Positions 1 through 7,206 of a stretch of 9,894 nucleotides of DNA are shown one piece after another; the first letter of the stretch is position 1; each line of letters starts with the position of its first letter. Source of the DNA: Chloroflexota bacterium (GTDB taxonomy: Bacteria; Chloroflexota; UBA5177; JANWHV01). The position numbers and the translations under genes were made by a program. The DNA is taken from contig JANWHV010000227.1 in NCBI GenBank assembly GCA_025450255.1, positions 1 to 9,894 on the forward strand, written 5' to 3'. The notes below the pieces were generated by a model. That model was not told the DNA's origin, ran no database searches, and was given only the letters and a program-made list of their open reading frames with translations.

Positions 1-1627
1 ACGTATTGGCGCTATCGATTTGCATGTGCAATGGTCCATTCAGGTGGCTCTGGATGAGCTGCATCTCATTGAAGACCTTTGGTACATACGGCGACGTCTG
101 CACGTAGACCATATATTCCACCGGATCGCCGCTGGTAACATACGCCAGGGTGACGGCGTTGTGCGTGCTGAAGAAACCGGTAATGACCGCGGCGACAATG
201 GCGCCGTAGCGCACCCAGGGTCTTGCGGCAGTCACGCCGGCTACCAACCCAATTGCCGCGAGCACTGCCAGCGGCACCACCAGGTGGAGCGCGTTCCAGG
301 GCATCTTCTCCGACGTCCAGCCATAGATAAGCCAGGACGCCACCGTCCACCACAGGATCATCATGGTCGCCATGGTGCGTTGCTTGAGCGCGACGTAGAT
401 ACCGCCAATCACGCCGAAGAGAACGACGAGCCATTCATACATCGGAATAACCAGGAAATAGTAGAACCACGGCTGGCCACCGCGCGCCACGTCCTGCTGA
501 GCCTGCCAGTACAGCAGTCCGCCGGTCAGGCCGTCGGTGCTGTAGGAAAACGGTTTTGGCGTTGCCAGCCCAGGAATATCCAGCGGGGCTGACTCCATGT
601 TCGAGCCTGGTATGAAGGCCCAGGACGCGGCATGCCCGATCGGCCAGTAGAGCAGGATAAATAGCGTCACGAATGTGCCGCCCGCCAGAGCCCAGGCGCG
701 CCAGGGCGTGTCGCGGACGGCGTCGGAAACCGGACCTGAACGTTCACTTACCACTATCTGGTAGATCATGACGCCCAGCAGGCCCACGGCGCCGAGTGCG
801 GTCAGAGCAAGGTGATGGCTTACGATTCCGGCCAGGGCAAGCAGCGCCGCGATAGCCGGAGCCGCGAGCCAGGGGCCACGCAACAATTCTCGCGTAAGCT
901 GCGCTGCCAGGAACATGCCCAACATGGCCACGTTGAGGTAGATACTCTCCTTGGCCGCGTATGCCATGCCGGTCGAGAGTCCCAGTACGTAGAGCCAGCG
1001 GTAGTGGTACATATTGCCGTCCTGGCGATCGATAATGTATCGCAGAAGTGAGGCAATCATCAGGAAGGTGAAGAGGGCGAACTGCATGTCCTCGCGCGCG
1101 AAGCGTGAGAAGTACAAAACGATGGGGGAGACGCTGAGGATTCCCATCAGCGCGAACGTCTGCCAGCGGCCAAGCTGACGGCGGAGGAGCCACGGCACCG
1201 CGACAAGCGCCGTGCCTGCGGTGACCGACCATAGCCGCGCCGAGACTATACTGGAGCCAAAGATTGAATAGAAAAAGGCCATCATATGGAATTGCAGCGG
1301 GCCGTGCATAAGGGGGTCGTAATAGTAGTTCGGATTCGAGCTGCCCATCAAGTACCATGAGTACTCGGCGTGGAGGCTTTCATCATGATGCAGCGGGCGA
1401 TCGCCCAGCATGATAAGGCGTAAAGCGAGCGAGACGACGACGATAAGGATAAGCGCGATCGTGTCGGCATCGACCCTGACGGCAGGAAACGCCCGCGCGA
1501 ATGGGCTCGCATAGCTGCGCTCGCCATTCCATATGCCGGTCGCCGTCGAACTGTCGGCGCCAATCTCGAGCGAGGAACGGGTGGATCTCGATGACGGTCC
1601 GGTGCGCCGGACCGGTGAGCTGCTCAT
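1..1627 (-). CDS. Agl23-family GT-C-type membrane protein, C-terminus cut by window edge
   Basis: Reading from the ATG at 1627-1625 the frame stays open for 542 codons and leaves the window at position 1, so the C-terminus is missing. CCTCCC at 1636-1641 (GGGAGG on the minus strand) lies 8 nt before the start. The first ~55 residues are Ser/Arg-rich and probably cytosolic; hydrophobic segments begin near residue 57 and continue throughout. Diagnostic motifs are HHDES (80-84), the acidic loop motif of GT-C enzymes; YDPLMHGPLQFH (103-114); FAREDM (177-182); QQDVARGGQPWFYY (377-390); and SEKMPW (439-444). This set matches the family annotated as 'flippase activity-associated protein Agl23', seen in archaea and some bacteria such as Chloroflexota. 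Its biochemical role is not firmly known; a lipid-linked sugar transferase or a helper in N-glycan-type export is likely. A generic PMT/ArnT-like glycosyltransferase is the alternative name. It is transcribed divergently from recX. Confidence 0.85.
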   Translation of the reverse strand, partial: MSSSPVRRTGPSSRSTRSSLEIGADSSTATGIWNGERSYASPFARAFPAVRVDADTIALILIVVVSLALRLIMLGDRPLHHDESLHAEYSWYLMGSSNPNYYYDPLMHGPLQFHMMAFFYSIFGSSIVSARLWSVTAGTALVAVPWLLRRQLGRWQTFALMGILSVSPIVLYFSRFAREDMQFALFTFLMIASLLRYIIDRQDGNMYHYRWLYVLGLSTGMAYAAKESIYLNVAMLGMFLAAQLTRELLRGPWLAAPAIAALLALAGIVSHHLALTALGAVGLLGVMIYQIVVSERSGPVSDAVRDTPWRAWALAGGTFVTLFILLYWPIGHAASWAFIPGSNMESAPLDIPGLATPKPFSYSTDGLTGGLLYWQAQQDVARGGQPWFYYFLVIPMYEWLVVLFGVIGGIYVALKQRTMATMMILWWTVASWLIYGWTSEKMPWNALHLVVPLAVLAAIGLVAGVTAARPWVRYGAIVAAVITGFFSTHNAVTLAYVTSGDPVEYMVYVQTSPYVPKVFNEMQLIQSHLNGPLHMQIDSANT

Positions 1628-1666
1628 GTAATCTGCCTCCCGGTAAGATCCACTTCGTATGCGGCA

Positions 1667-1696
1667 ACCATACCTAGAGCTGTTTGCACGCGTCAA
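1667..1696 (-). promoter_or_regulatory. Sigma70-like promoter of the Agl23-family gene
   Basis: On the minus strand TTGACG (plus positions 1691-1696) and TATGGT (1667-1672) are separated by 18 bp. The -35 box matches the consensus at five of six positions and the -10 box at four of six. Transcription would start near 1660, giving a leader of about 33 nt with the GGGAGG ribosome site inside it. It is one of the two best-looking promoters in the window, the other being the TATACT -10 box near 5390, and it sits in the only divergent gap. Confidence 0.55.
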
Positions 1697-1724
1697 GAAC
1701 CCAAAAGGCGCATGGTACGGGCGG

Positions 1725-1730
1725 TAGAAT
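1725..1730 (+). promoter_or_regulatory. Possible -10 box upstream of recX
   Basis: TAGAAT matches the -10 consensus at five of six positions and lies about 45 nt before the recX start. No acceptable -35 box is seen 16-18 bp upstream (the sequence there is A-rich around 1702-1707), so this is a weak call based on one element and the divergent-gap position. Confidence 0.25.
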
Positions 1731-1736
1731 GACACT

Positions 1737-1784
1737 ATGAGAACATACGCGGAGTACAAGCACGTGGATGCGCTATGCCAGTGA
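1737..1784 (+). other. Possible 15-codon upstream reading frame overlapping recX start
   Basis: An ATG at 1737 opens a 15-codon frame that ends at TGA 1782-1784, so its stop lies just inside the recX start region (ATG 1775), in another frame. It starts about 7 nt after the candidate -10 box at 1725-1730, so a leaderless message could begin on or near this ATG. It might couple translation to the weakly signalled recX start. There is no ribosome site before it, and a chance frame of this size is common. Confidence 0.15.
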
Positions 1785-2413
1785 TCACGCGCCTGGAAAC
1801 CGCGCGCCGATCGTCCGGTTACCTGATGGTGTATGTGGATGACGAGGCGCTTGGCCTGATCTCCGAGCGGGACGCGGCCAGGCTCAATCTCGCCACCGGC
1901 GCGCGGATAGACGAATCCGCCTTGCGCGAGCTGCAAACGCTCATCGGAATGGCGGAGGCGCTCAGGCTGGCGAACAGCTTTATCGGACACCGTCCGCGCA
2001 GTACGTCCGAGGTGCGGCAGCGCCTGAGGCGCGCGAAAATCGAGCCGACAGTCATTGACGCCGCTATCGACAGCCTGGTCGCGCAGGGCCTGCTTGACGA
2101 CAAACGATTCGCCAGTCTGTGGGTTGAGAACCGCACCGCCTTCAAACCGCGTTCATCTCGCATGTTGGAGATGGAGCTTCGCCGAAAGGGCGTCGATCGC
2201 TCGACGGTACAGGAAACCCTTGAGGAGTCCGAAGGTCTCGACGAGACGCAGCTCGCCATTGAGGCTGGAAGGCAGCGCATTCATCGCCTGGCGACTGGCG
2301 ATCGAGTGGCTTTCGAGCGCGCGTTGGGCGCGTTCCTGACGCGCCGGGGGTTTGGCTACGAGGCAATACGGTCGGCAACCGAGACACTTTGGTCGGAACT
2401 CGCCGGCGAATGA
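1775..2413 (+). CDS. recX: Regulatory protein RecX
   Basis: A 212-residue protein made of three-helix repeats, as in RecX, which binds inside the RecA filament groove and limits RecA recombinase and coprotease activity. The family core is clear: residues 75-86 carry the first repeat signature (RSTSEVRQRL), and GLLDDKRFASLWVENR at 105-120 is followed by a basic stretch and EMELRRKGV at 132-140. A third repeat lies near 188-206 (LTRRGFGYEAI). The ~50-residue N-terminal extension, rich in beta-like sequence, is common in longer family members. ATG 1775 is the first start in frame, since a stop at 1730-1732 closes the frame upstream; GTG 1781 is a possible alternative. The Shine-Dalgarno is poor (GTGGA at 1764-1768). 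No recA is present in the window, so the usual recA-recX pairing cannot be seen here. Confidence 0.92.
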   Translation: MPVITRLETARRSSGYLMVYVDDEALGLISERDAARLNLATGARIDESALRELQTLIGMAEALRLANSFIGHRPRSTSEVRQRLRRAKIEPTVIDAAIDSLVAQGLLDDKRFASLWVENRTAFKPRSSRMLEMELRRKGVDRSTVQETLEESEGLDETQLAIEAGRQRIHRLATGDRVAFERALGAFLTRRGFGYEAIRSATETLWSELAGE

Positions 2414-2423
2414 CGACGCCAGC

Positions 2424-2446
2424 CCGGCTTCGGGATGCCGGTCTTT
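2424..2446 (+). terminator. Weak possible terminator after recX
   Basis: CCGGC (2424-2428) pairs with GCCGG (2437-2441) across an 8-nt loop and is followed by TCTTT. An overlapping alternative stem is CCCG (2423-2426) with CGGG (2431-2434). The stem is short and the U tract is broken, so termination would be weak. Its position 11 nt after the recX stop is the main support. Confidence 0.3.
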
Positions 2447-2562
2447 CCCGAGCAACTCGAAACGATCGATGTTTGTACTGACGCCGGTCTCTGTGCGACA
2501 CTCAACGAGAATTACAACTGACGCGTTGCGTTGAACGCTGCCTGCCTGCTGGCTCGCCGGGC

Positions 2563-2575
2563 GGCGGTTCCCGCC
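2563..2575 (+). promoter_or_regulatory. Short GC hairpin directly before the aroF ribosome site
   Basis: GGCGG (2563-2567) and CCGCC (2571-2575) form a perfect 5-bp stem with a 3-nt loop, ending two bases before the GGAAGG Shine-Dalgarno at 2578-2583. It could tune ribosome access. The rest of the 179-bp gap (2414-2592) holds no clear promoter (TTGTAC at 2473-2478 has only a poor partner near 2497), no aromatic-rich leader peptide and no T-box motif that I can recognise. Confidence 0.25.
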
Positions 2576-2592
2576 TTGGAAGGGTGTGTCCA

Positions 2593-3621
2593 GTGATCGT
2601 TATCCTGAAAATCGGTACGCCGGAGGCCGATCGTAACTACGTCGTTTCGCGACTGCACGACCTTGGTTACGGCACCAACGTCTCTGGAACCGAGCACACC
2701 GTTATCGGGGCGATCGGCGTACCCGACGACGTGAAGGCGCACCTTGGCGAGGCGCTCGGCGCTCTGGAATGTGTTGAACGCGTCGTTCCAATCACCTCGA
2801 AGTACAAGTTGGCCAGCCGCCAATTCCAGCACGAAACCACGGTCGTGCGCGTCGGCAACGTGGAGGTTGGCGGCATTAAGCTTGTGATGATGGCGGGGCC
2901 GTGTTCAGTCGAGTCCCGCGACCAACTCATGCAGACCGCCGAGGTGGTAGCGGCGGCGGGCGCCACTGTCCTCCGCGGCGGCGCCTTCAAGCCGCGCACC
3001 TCGCCGTATGATTTCCAGGGCCACGGCGAGGACGGATTGAAGCTTTTGGCGGAGGCCCGTGACCGTTTCGGCCTGGCGATCGTGACCGAGGTTGTGGATC
3101 CCCATGACGTGGAATTGGTTTCGCGTTACGCGGATCTGCTGCAGATTGGCGCGCGCAATATGCAGAACTACGTCCTCCTGCGTGAGGTGGGGCGAGGCCA
3201 GACCCCGGTTATGGTGAAACGCGGCGGCATGTATCCAACCATTGAGAATTGGCTCCTCGCCGCTGAGTACGTGCTGCAGGGCGGCAACCGCGGCGTGCTG
3301 CTGTGCGAGCGCGGACTGCCCGCCACCGGCGATTCGGCTCTCCGCCGGAACCTGCTGGACCTCACCGCGGTACCGATCGCGCGCGAGCTCACGCATTTGC
3401 CGATTATCGTGGATCCTAGCCACGGCACTGGCCGGCACAGCCTCGTCACTATCATGTCCAAGGGCGCCGTGACCGTGGGCGCCGACGGTTTAATCGTCGA
3501 GGTACACCCTCATCCGGATCAAGCATGGTCGGATGGGCCGCAATCGCTGCGACCCGAGGCATTCCAACAACTCATGCGCGAGCTGCCCGCGATCGTTGCC
3601 GCGGCGGGCCGTACTCTTTAG
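2593..3621 (+). CDS. aroF: 3-deoxy-7-phosphoheptulonate synthase (DAHP synthase), type I-beta with N-terminal regulatory domain
   Basis: First enzyme of the shikimate pathway: condenses phosphoenolpyruvate and erythrose 4-phosphate to DAHP in the cytosol. The 342 residues match the Thermotoga-type enzyme (about 338). Residues 1-70 form a ferredoxin-like (ACT-like) domain, the feedback site for Tyr/Phe in the Thermotoga enzyme, followed by the TIM barrel. Visible motifs are AGPCSVES (101-108), FKPRTSPYDFQG (132-143), QIGARNMQN (184-192), VMVKRGG (206-212), CERG (238-241), DPSHGTG (274-280) and WSDGPQSL (312-319). Metal ligands C104, H277, E303 and D314 are all present. The region after CERG (242-252) departs from the usual family sequence. 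I chose GTG 2593 because GGAAGG (2578-2583) is 9 nt upstream; GTG 2584, three codons earlier, overlaps that site. The next gene starts 2 bp after the stop, suggesting co-transcription. Confidence 0.95.
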   Translation: MIVILKIGTPEADRNYVVSRLHDLGYGTNVSGTEHTVIGAIGVPDDVKAHLGEALGALECVERVVPITSKYKLASRQFQHETTVVRVGNVEVGGIKLVMMAGPCSVESRDQLMQTAEVVAAAGATVLRGGAFKPRTSPYDFQGHGEDGLKLLAEARDRFGLAIVTEVVDPHDVELVSRYADLLQIGARNMQNYVLLREVGRGQTPVMVKRGGMYPTIENWLLAAEYVLQGGNRGVLLCERGLPATGDSALRRNLLDLTAVPIARELTHLPIIVDPSHGTGRHSLVTIMSKGAVTVGADGLIVEVHPHPDQAWSDGPQSLRPEAFQQLMRELPAIVAAAGRTL

Positions 3622-3623
3622 GT

Positions 3624-5375
3624 ATGGCATCATACATCGAACCGCAAGCCCTGGAGGCGCCGCCGCAACGACCTCCCGCCTTTCCCCATCCGGGCACGCG
3701 CTTCGATATTGTTCCTGACGCGTATGAGAAGACAACGCCGCCGTTTGTGGAGTCGGCACTGGCACGGAAATTGTTCATTGCCGTCTGCGTGCTGTCGCTG
3801 CTCGTAACCGCCGGCATCTACTGTGCCAGTATGACCGCAAATCTCAGCGTCGAGGGCGACAACGCGATTTACATTATTCTGGCCAAAGCAATGGCGATCG
3901 GCCAGGGGTACACCAATATCCAGGGTCCTGTCCCGCGCATCGAAGCCCAGTACCCGCCGATGTTCCCGCTCGCGCTAATGCCTGTTGTCAAGATATTTGG
4001 CGTTGGCGGCGTTCTGCAGATGCAGGCGCTTGTCACAGCCTTCGCGCTCGCGTCGTTCGTCATGGGCTTTTTCCTGTTCCGGCGCTGGCTCGCCAGCGGC
4101 ATGCTTGCCCTGGGCATCCTGCTGGCGACGGCGGAATCGGATCTCGTGTGGTCGTTCTCGCACAAGATACTGACTGAGATACCGTATTTATTTGTCACTC
4201 TCCTTGCCTGCTGGTGGACCACACAATACGCCGAGCAGGATCGCTGGCGGACCTGGACCTGCCTGCTGGCGGCACTGGCGGCGAGCATAGCCTTCTTGAC
4301 CCGCACCATCGGCTTCAGCATATGCGCCGCTATCCCGATCTTCCTGCTCTTGGGGCCGGCGCTTCGCCGTGGTGGCGTGGATTGGCGTCTCAGGCTGTTC
4401 AAGGCGGTCGCGGTGTCCGTCGTGATGGCCATCCCGGTCGCCGGTTGGACGCTGCGGAACCGGGTCGTGTTCTCCGGAGAGGGCCACAATTACATCGGCC
4501 AATTTTTCCTGAAGCAAGCGTACGTCCCTGACGCGGGAAGCGTCAGCAGCAACGGCCTGCTTGACCGTATGGCCGCGAACATCGGCTATTACACGGACCA
4601 ATTCCAACGCATGTTGGGCGGCCATATTTGGGACCACATCCCCGTTCGCGGCAACGTGCCGGAAGCTCTGCTGCTCATTACGCTGCTCGGATTCGGCTAC
4701 GCGGCGGTCAGGCAACGCACGGTCGCCGAGTTCTATGTGGTTGGGTATGTGCTGGTCGTACTGCTCTGGCCCTGGCAGGATCTGCGCTTCGCGGTGCCGC
4801 TCATGCCCTTCTTGTTCTATTATTTCGCCCTGGCCATCGTCGCCCCAATGCGCGTGCTCGCGAATTTCCGGCCTATAAATCCCCGCATGGCCGCGGCAAT
4901 GGTGCTCATACCATTGACCTTCCCAACCGGCATCCATACCTTTCATACCGCGCAAACGGATCGCGAGGCAGGCTACCATTACCAGATCGACAGGCTTGGC
5001 GAATGGCAGGCATATTCGGACTGGCGTGACTTCCATGCCGCCGCGATATGGCTCAAGGCAAACGCATTGCCTGGCAGCACCGTCATCAACCGCAGCCCGA
5101 ACATTTTCTACCTGTGGACGGGCCTGCCGTCGCGCAACTATCCATACACATTCGATACGACTGACGTCATGCAAGACGTCAGTGCCGAGTCGGTCGACTA
5201 CGTGCTGATGGACGATTTTAAGTGGACCTTTACGACCGGCCTCTACATGAAGCCTGTCGTCAAGCGTTTTCCCGATCGCTTTGTTCCGCTCAAGGAGTTC
5301 AACAGTACGATTATTTACCTGGTCATCAAGAACCACGCCGCGACGGTGACGAAAACGACATCCGCTGGCGGGTAA
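3624..5375 (+). CDS. Membrane glycosyltransferase, GT-C fold (ArnT/PMT_2-like, GT39/GT83 type)
   Basis: A 583-residue polytopic membrane protein. Residues 1-48 are Pro-rich and probably cytosolic, followed by a first membrane span at about 50-70. The first outside loop has the acidic motif EGDNAIY (77-83, with D79 the likely catalytic or metal-related Asp) and YPPMFPLAL (110-118). Later family marks are LTEIPYLF (183-190), LTRTIGF (224-230), the WTLRNR segment (274-279) and a WPWQDLRF segment before the last spans. The C-terminal ~140 residues are mostly soluble and probably face outside. Such enzymes move a sugar from a polyprenyl-phosphate carrier to lipid, glycan or protein; donor and acceptor cannot be read from sequence. 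ATG 3624 follows the aroF stop by 2 bp with little Shine-Dalgarno, which fits translational coupling. An in-frame ATG at 3525 would add 33 residues wholly inside aroF and is unlikely. Confidence 0.82.
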   Translation: MASYIEPQALEAPPQRPPAFPHPGTRFDIVPDAYEKTTPPFVESALARKLFIAVCVLSLLVTAGIYCASMTANLSVEGDNAIYIILAKAMAIGQGYTNIQGPVPRIEAQYPPMFPLALMPVVKIFGVGGVLQMQALVTAFALASFVMGFFLFRRWLASGMLALGILLATAESDLVWSFSHKILTEIPYLFVTLLACWWTTQYAEQDRWRTWTCLLAALAASIAFLTRTIGFSICAAIPIFLLLGPALRRGGVDWRLRLFKAVAVSVVMAIPVAGWTLRNRVVFSGEGHNYIGQFFLKQAYVPDAGSVSSNGLLDRMAANIGYYTDQFQRMLGGHIWDHIPVRGNVPEALLLITLLGFGYAAVRQRTVAEFYVVGYVLVVLLWPWQDLRFAVPLMPFLFYYFALAIVAPMRVLANFRPINPRMAAAMVLIPLTFPTGIHTFHTAQTDREAGYHYQIDRLGEWQAYSDWRDFHAAAIWLKANALPGSTVINRSPNIFYLWTGLPSRNYPYTFDTTDVMQDVSAESVDYVLMDDFKWTFTTGLYMKPVVKRFPDRFVPLKEFNSTIIYLVIKNHAATVTKTTSAGG

Positions 5376-5393
5376 CGGTGACGAGCGTATACT
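5365..5393 (+). promoter_or_regulatory. Candidate promoter for the mutase genes
   Basis: TATACT at 5388-5393 is a strong -10 match (five of six). The best -35 at 17-bp spacing is CTGGCG (5365-5370), a poor match (three of six). It overlaps the end of the preceding glycosyltransferase gene and would start transcription near 5400, about 55 nt before the GTG start of the mutase. Confidence 0.45.
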
Positions 5394-5402
5394 GAATTTG
5401 AA

Positions 5403-5416
5403 GCGCGTCTTCGCGC
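5403..5416 (+). promoter_or_regulatory. GC hairpin in the mutase leader
   Basis: GCGCG (5403-5407) and CGCGC (5412-5416) form a 5-bp stem around a TCTT loop, near the predicted mRNA 5' end. No U tract follows, so it is not a standard terminator; it could stabilise the message 5' end. The gap is too short for a cobalamin riboswitch. Confidence 0.25.
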
Positions 5417-5454
5417 GCGTAACACATGCCCTTCAGCGATCGGGAGCCTGAGAC

Positions 5455-7110
5455 GTGATTACTGAACGCTCGATCGCCGAGGGCACCGGGCGCCGCGAGG
5501 ATGGCAAAGCCGGCCGCGCGGATCATGATGTCGTGTTTTCGACCATTTCAGGTCTGGACGTGGCGTCCCTCTATGGGCCGAACGATATACGCGACACCGA
5601 CCCCTTGGCCGACATCGGCTTGCCCGGCGTGTTCCCATACACGCGCGGAATCCATGAGAGCATGTATCGCGGCAAGCTCTGGACGATGCGGCAGTTCGCC
5701 GGGTTCGGCACGGCGAAAATCACGAACGAGCGCTTCAAGTTCCTCCTGGCCGAGGGTCAGACCGGCCTCAGCGTCGCCTTCGACCTGCCGACCTTGATGG
5801 GGCGCGATTCAGACGATCCGCTGTCCGAGGGTGAGGTCGGTCGTTGCGGCGTGGCAATAGATTCACTCGAGGACATGCGCGCGCTGTTCGCGGGGATTCC
5901 GCTCGGCGATGTCACCACCTCGATGACCATTAGCTCGCCGGCGCCCCTCGCGCTCGCACTGTACATCGCCGTGGCCGAAGAGCAGGGGATCGCGGCGGAA
6001 AAGCTCGGTGGGACGCTCCAGACGGACATCCTGAAGGAATTTATCGCGCAAAACGAATACATATTTCCGCCGGAACCGTCGATGCGGCTGGTCCAGGACA
6101 TGCTGGTGTATTGCACGCGGCACATGCCGCGTTGGAATCCGATTAGCATCAGTGGCTATCACATCCGCGAGGCAGGATCGACTGCAGCCCAGGAGTTGGC
6201 GTTTACACTGGCGAACGGGATGGCCTATGTGCGACTCGGATTAGACGCGGGCTTGAAGGTCGATGAGTTCGCGCCAAGACTCTCGTTCTTCTTTAACGCT
6301 CACGTCGATTTCTTCGAGGAGATCGCGAAATTCCGCGCCGCTCGCCGCATCTGGGCGCGCGTGATGCGCGACACGTTCGGCGCCAGGGACCCACGTTCAT
6401 GGCTAATGAGATTTCTTGCCCAAACGGCAGGATGCTCGCTCACCGCTCAACAACCTGAAAACAACATTTCGCGTACGGCGCTCGAAGCACTGGCCGCGGT
6501 GCTTGGCGGTGCGCAAAGCCTCCACACCAATTCCATGGACGAAGTGCTCGCGCTGCCGACCGAGAAAGCAGCGCAAATCGCCTTGCGCACCCAGCAGGTG
6601 ATTGCCTATGAGACGGGCGTCGCGAATACGGTCGACCCGCTCGGTGGCTCGTATTTCGTCGAGGCGCTCACCAATCGCCTGGAACAAGATGCCCTGGAGT
6701 ATTTCCGCCGTATCGACGAACAAGGCGGCGTGGTCGCGGCCCTTGCGAATGGCTACTTGCAAGGTGAAATCGCCGCCGCGTCGTACACTTTCCAGCAAGA
6801 GGTTGAACAGGGCGACCGAATTGTGGTGGGCGTGAACAAGTTCACGAACGCGAACGAGACGCAAATACCGACCCTTGAAATCGATCCCGAGCTTGAGCGA
6901 GGGCAGCGCGCCGCGGTGGATGCGCTACGGGCCCGCCGCGACAATCTTCGCTGTACGGCGGCGCTCGATGCGTTGGCGGAGTGCGCGCGCGGCAGCGGCA
7001 ACACCATGCCGGCGGTGCTCGCGGCGGTGAAGGCGTACGCAACTGAAGGTGAAATTATCGGCGTGCTGGCGAGTGTATTTGGCCGCTACCGCGAGCCGGC
7101 GTGGGTGTGA
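5455..7110 (+). CDS. icmA: B12-dependent acyl-CoA mutase, catalytic subunit; active site of isobutyryl-CoA mutase type
   Basis: Catalytic TIM-barrel subunit (551 aa) of an adenosylcobalamin-dependent carbon-skeleton mutase; it lacks the C-terminal B12 domain, which is supplied by the next gene. Conserved parts include [16 protein letters not shown] (69-84), [13 protein letters not shown] (101-113), [10 protein letters not shown] (233-242, catalytic-pocket H236), FAPRLSFFF and [12 protein letters not shown]. Aligned with Propionibacterium methylmalonyl-CoA mutase, Tyr89 is Phe81 and Arg207 is Gln199, with identical spacing (118 residues, then 37 to the pocket His). Phe/Gln is the pair of isobutyryl-CoA mutase. 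Hydroxyisobutyryl-CoA mutase has Ile/Gln plus an Asp where this protein has A108. The predicted reaction is isobutyryl-CoA to n-butyryl-CoA, reversible. GTG 5455 is supported by GGGAG (5442-5446), 8 nt upstream. Family membership is near certain; the substrate is inferred from these residues. No MeaB-type GTPase chaperone is in the window. Confidence 0.88.
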   Translation: MITERSIAEGTGRREDGKAGRADHDVVFSTISGLDVASLYGPNDIRDTDPLADIGLPGVFPYTRGIHESMYRGKLWTMRQFAGFGTAKITNERFKFLLAEGQTGLSVAFDLPTLMGRDSDDPLSEGEVGRCGVAIDSLEDMRALFAGIPLGDVTTSMTISSPAPLALALYIAVAEEQGIAAEKLGGTLQTDILKEFIAQNEYIFPPEPSMRLVQDMLVYCTRHMPRWNPISISGYHIREAGSTAAQELAFTLANGMAYVRLGLDAGLKVDEFAPRLSFFFNAHVDFFEEIAKFRAARRIWARVMRDTFGARDPRSWLMRFLAQTAGCSLTAQQPENNISRTALEALAAVLGGAQSLHTNSMDEVLALPTEKAAQIALRTQQVIAYETGVANTVDPLGGSYFVEALTNRLEQDALEYFRRIDEQGGVVAALANGYLQGEIAAASYTFQQEVEQGDRIVVGVNKFTNANETQIPTLEIDPELERGQRAAVDALRARRDNLRCTAALDALAECARGSGNTMPAVLAAVKAYATEGEIIGVLASVFGRYREPAWV

Positions 7111-7206
7111 GACGGTCACGTAGGCTTGCGCGCCGGCGACGCCGTGGAATCCGTGCCGATTGGGCAAGTGACCCATGCTCTTATCAGGACCGGAGGAGAT
7201 GAATAC

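Noticed and set aside
20..592. Open plus-strand frame of 190 codons at the left edge
   Set aside because: It lies opposite the Agl23-family gene, whose motifs and ribosome site are clear; the product is His/Arg-rich and low in structure.
2551..2583. Possible T-box-like GGGCGGCGGTTCCC segment before aroF
   Set aside because: It does not match the conserved T-box core (AGGGTGGNACCGCG), and no specifier stem or terminator/antiterminator pair is visible.
4528..4546. Perfect 7-bp inverted repeat CTGACGC/GCGTCAG with a 5-nt loop
   Set aside because: It is inside the glycosyltransferase coding region and encodes an unremarkable loop; a single such repeat is expected by chance in several kilobases.
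5162..5181. Repeated GACGTCA palindromes 13 bp apart
   Set aside because: They lie in coding sequence and reflect two Asp-Val codon pairs; no reason to see an operator in the 3' part of a gene.
4188..5336. Open antisense frame of 382 codons opposite the second glycosyltransferase
   Set aside because: Its product is low in hydrophobic structure, rich in His/Arg/Glu, and matches no family; the plus-strand frame has membrane spans and GT-C motifs. Long antisense frames are expected in GC-rich genes.
5376..5454. Cobalamin riboswitch before the B12-dependent mutase
   Set aside because: Only 79 nt are available, without the B12-box sequence; such mutases also are not usually controlled this way.
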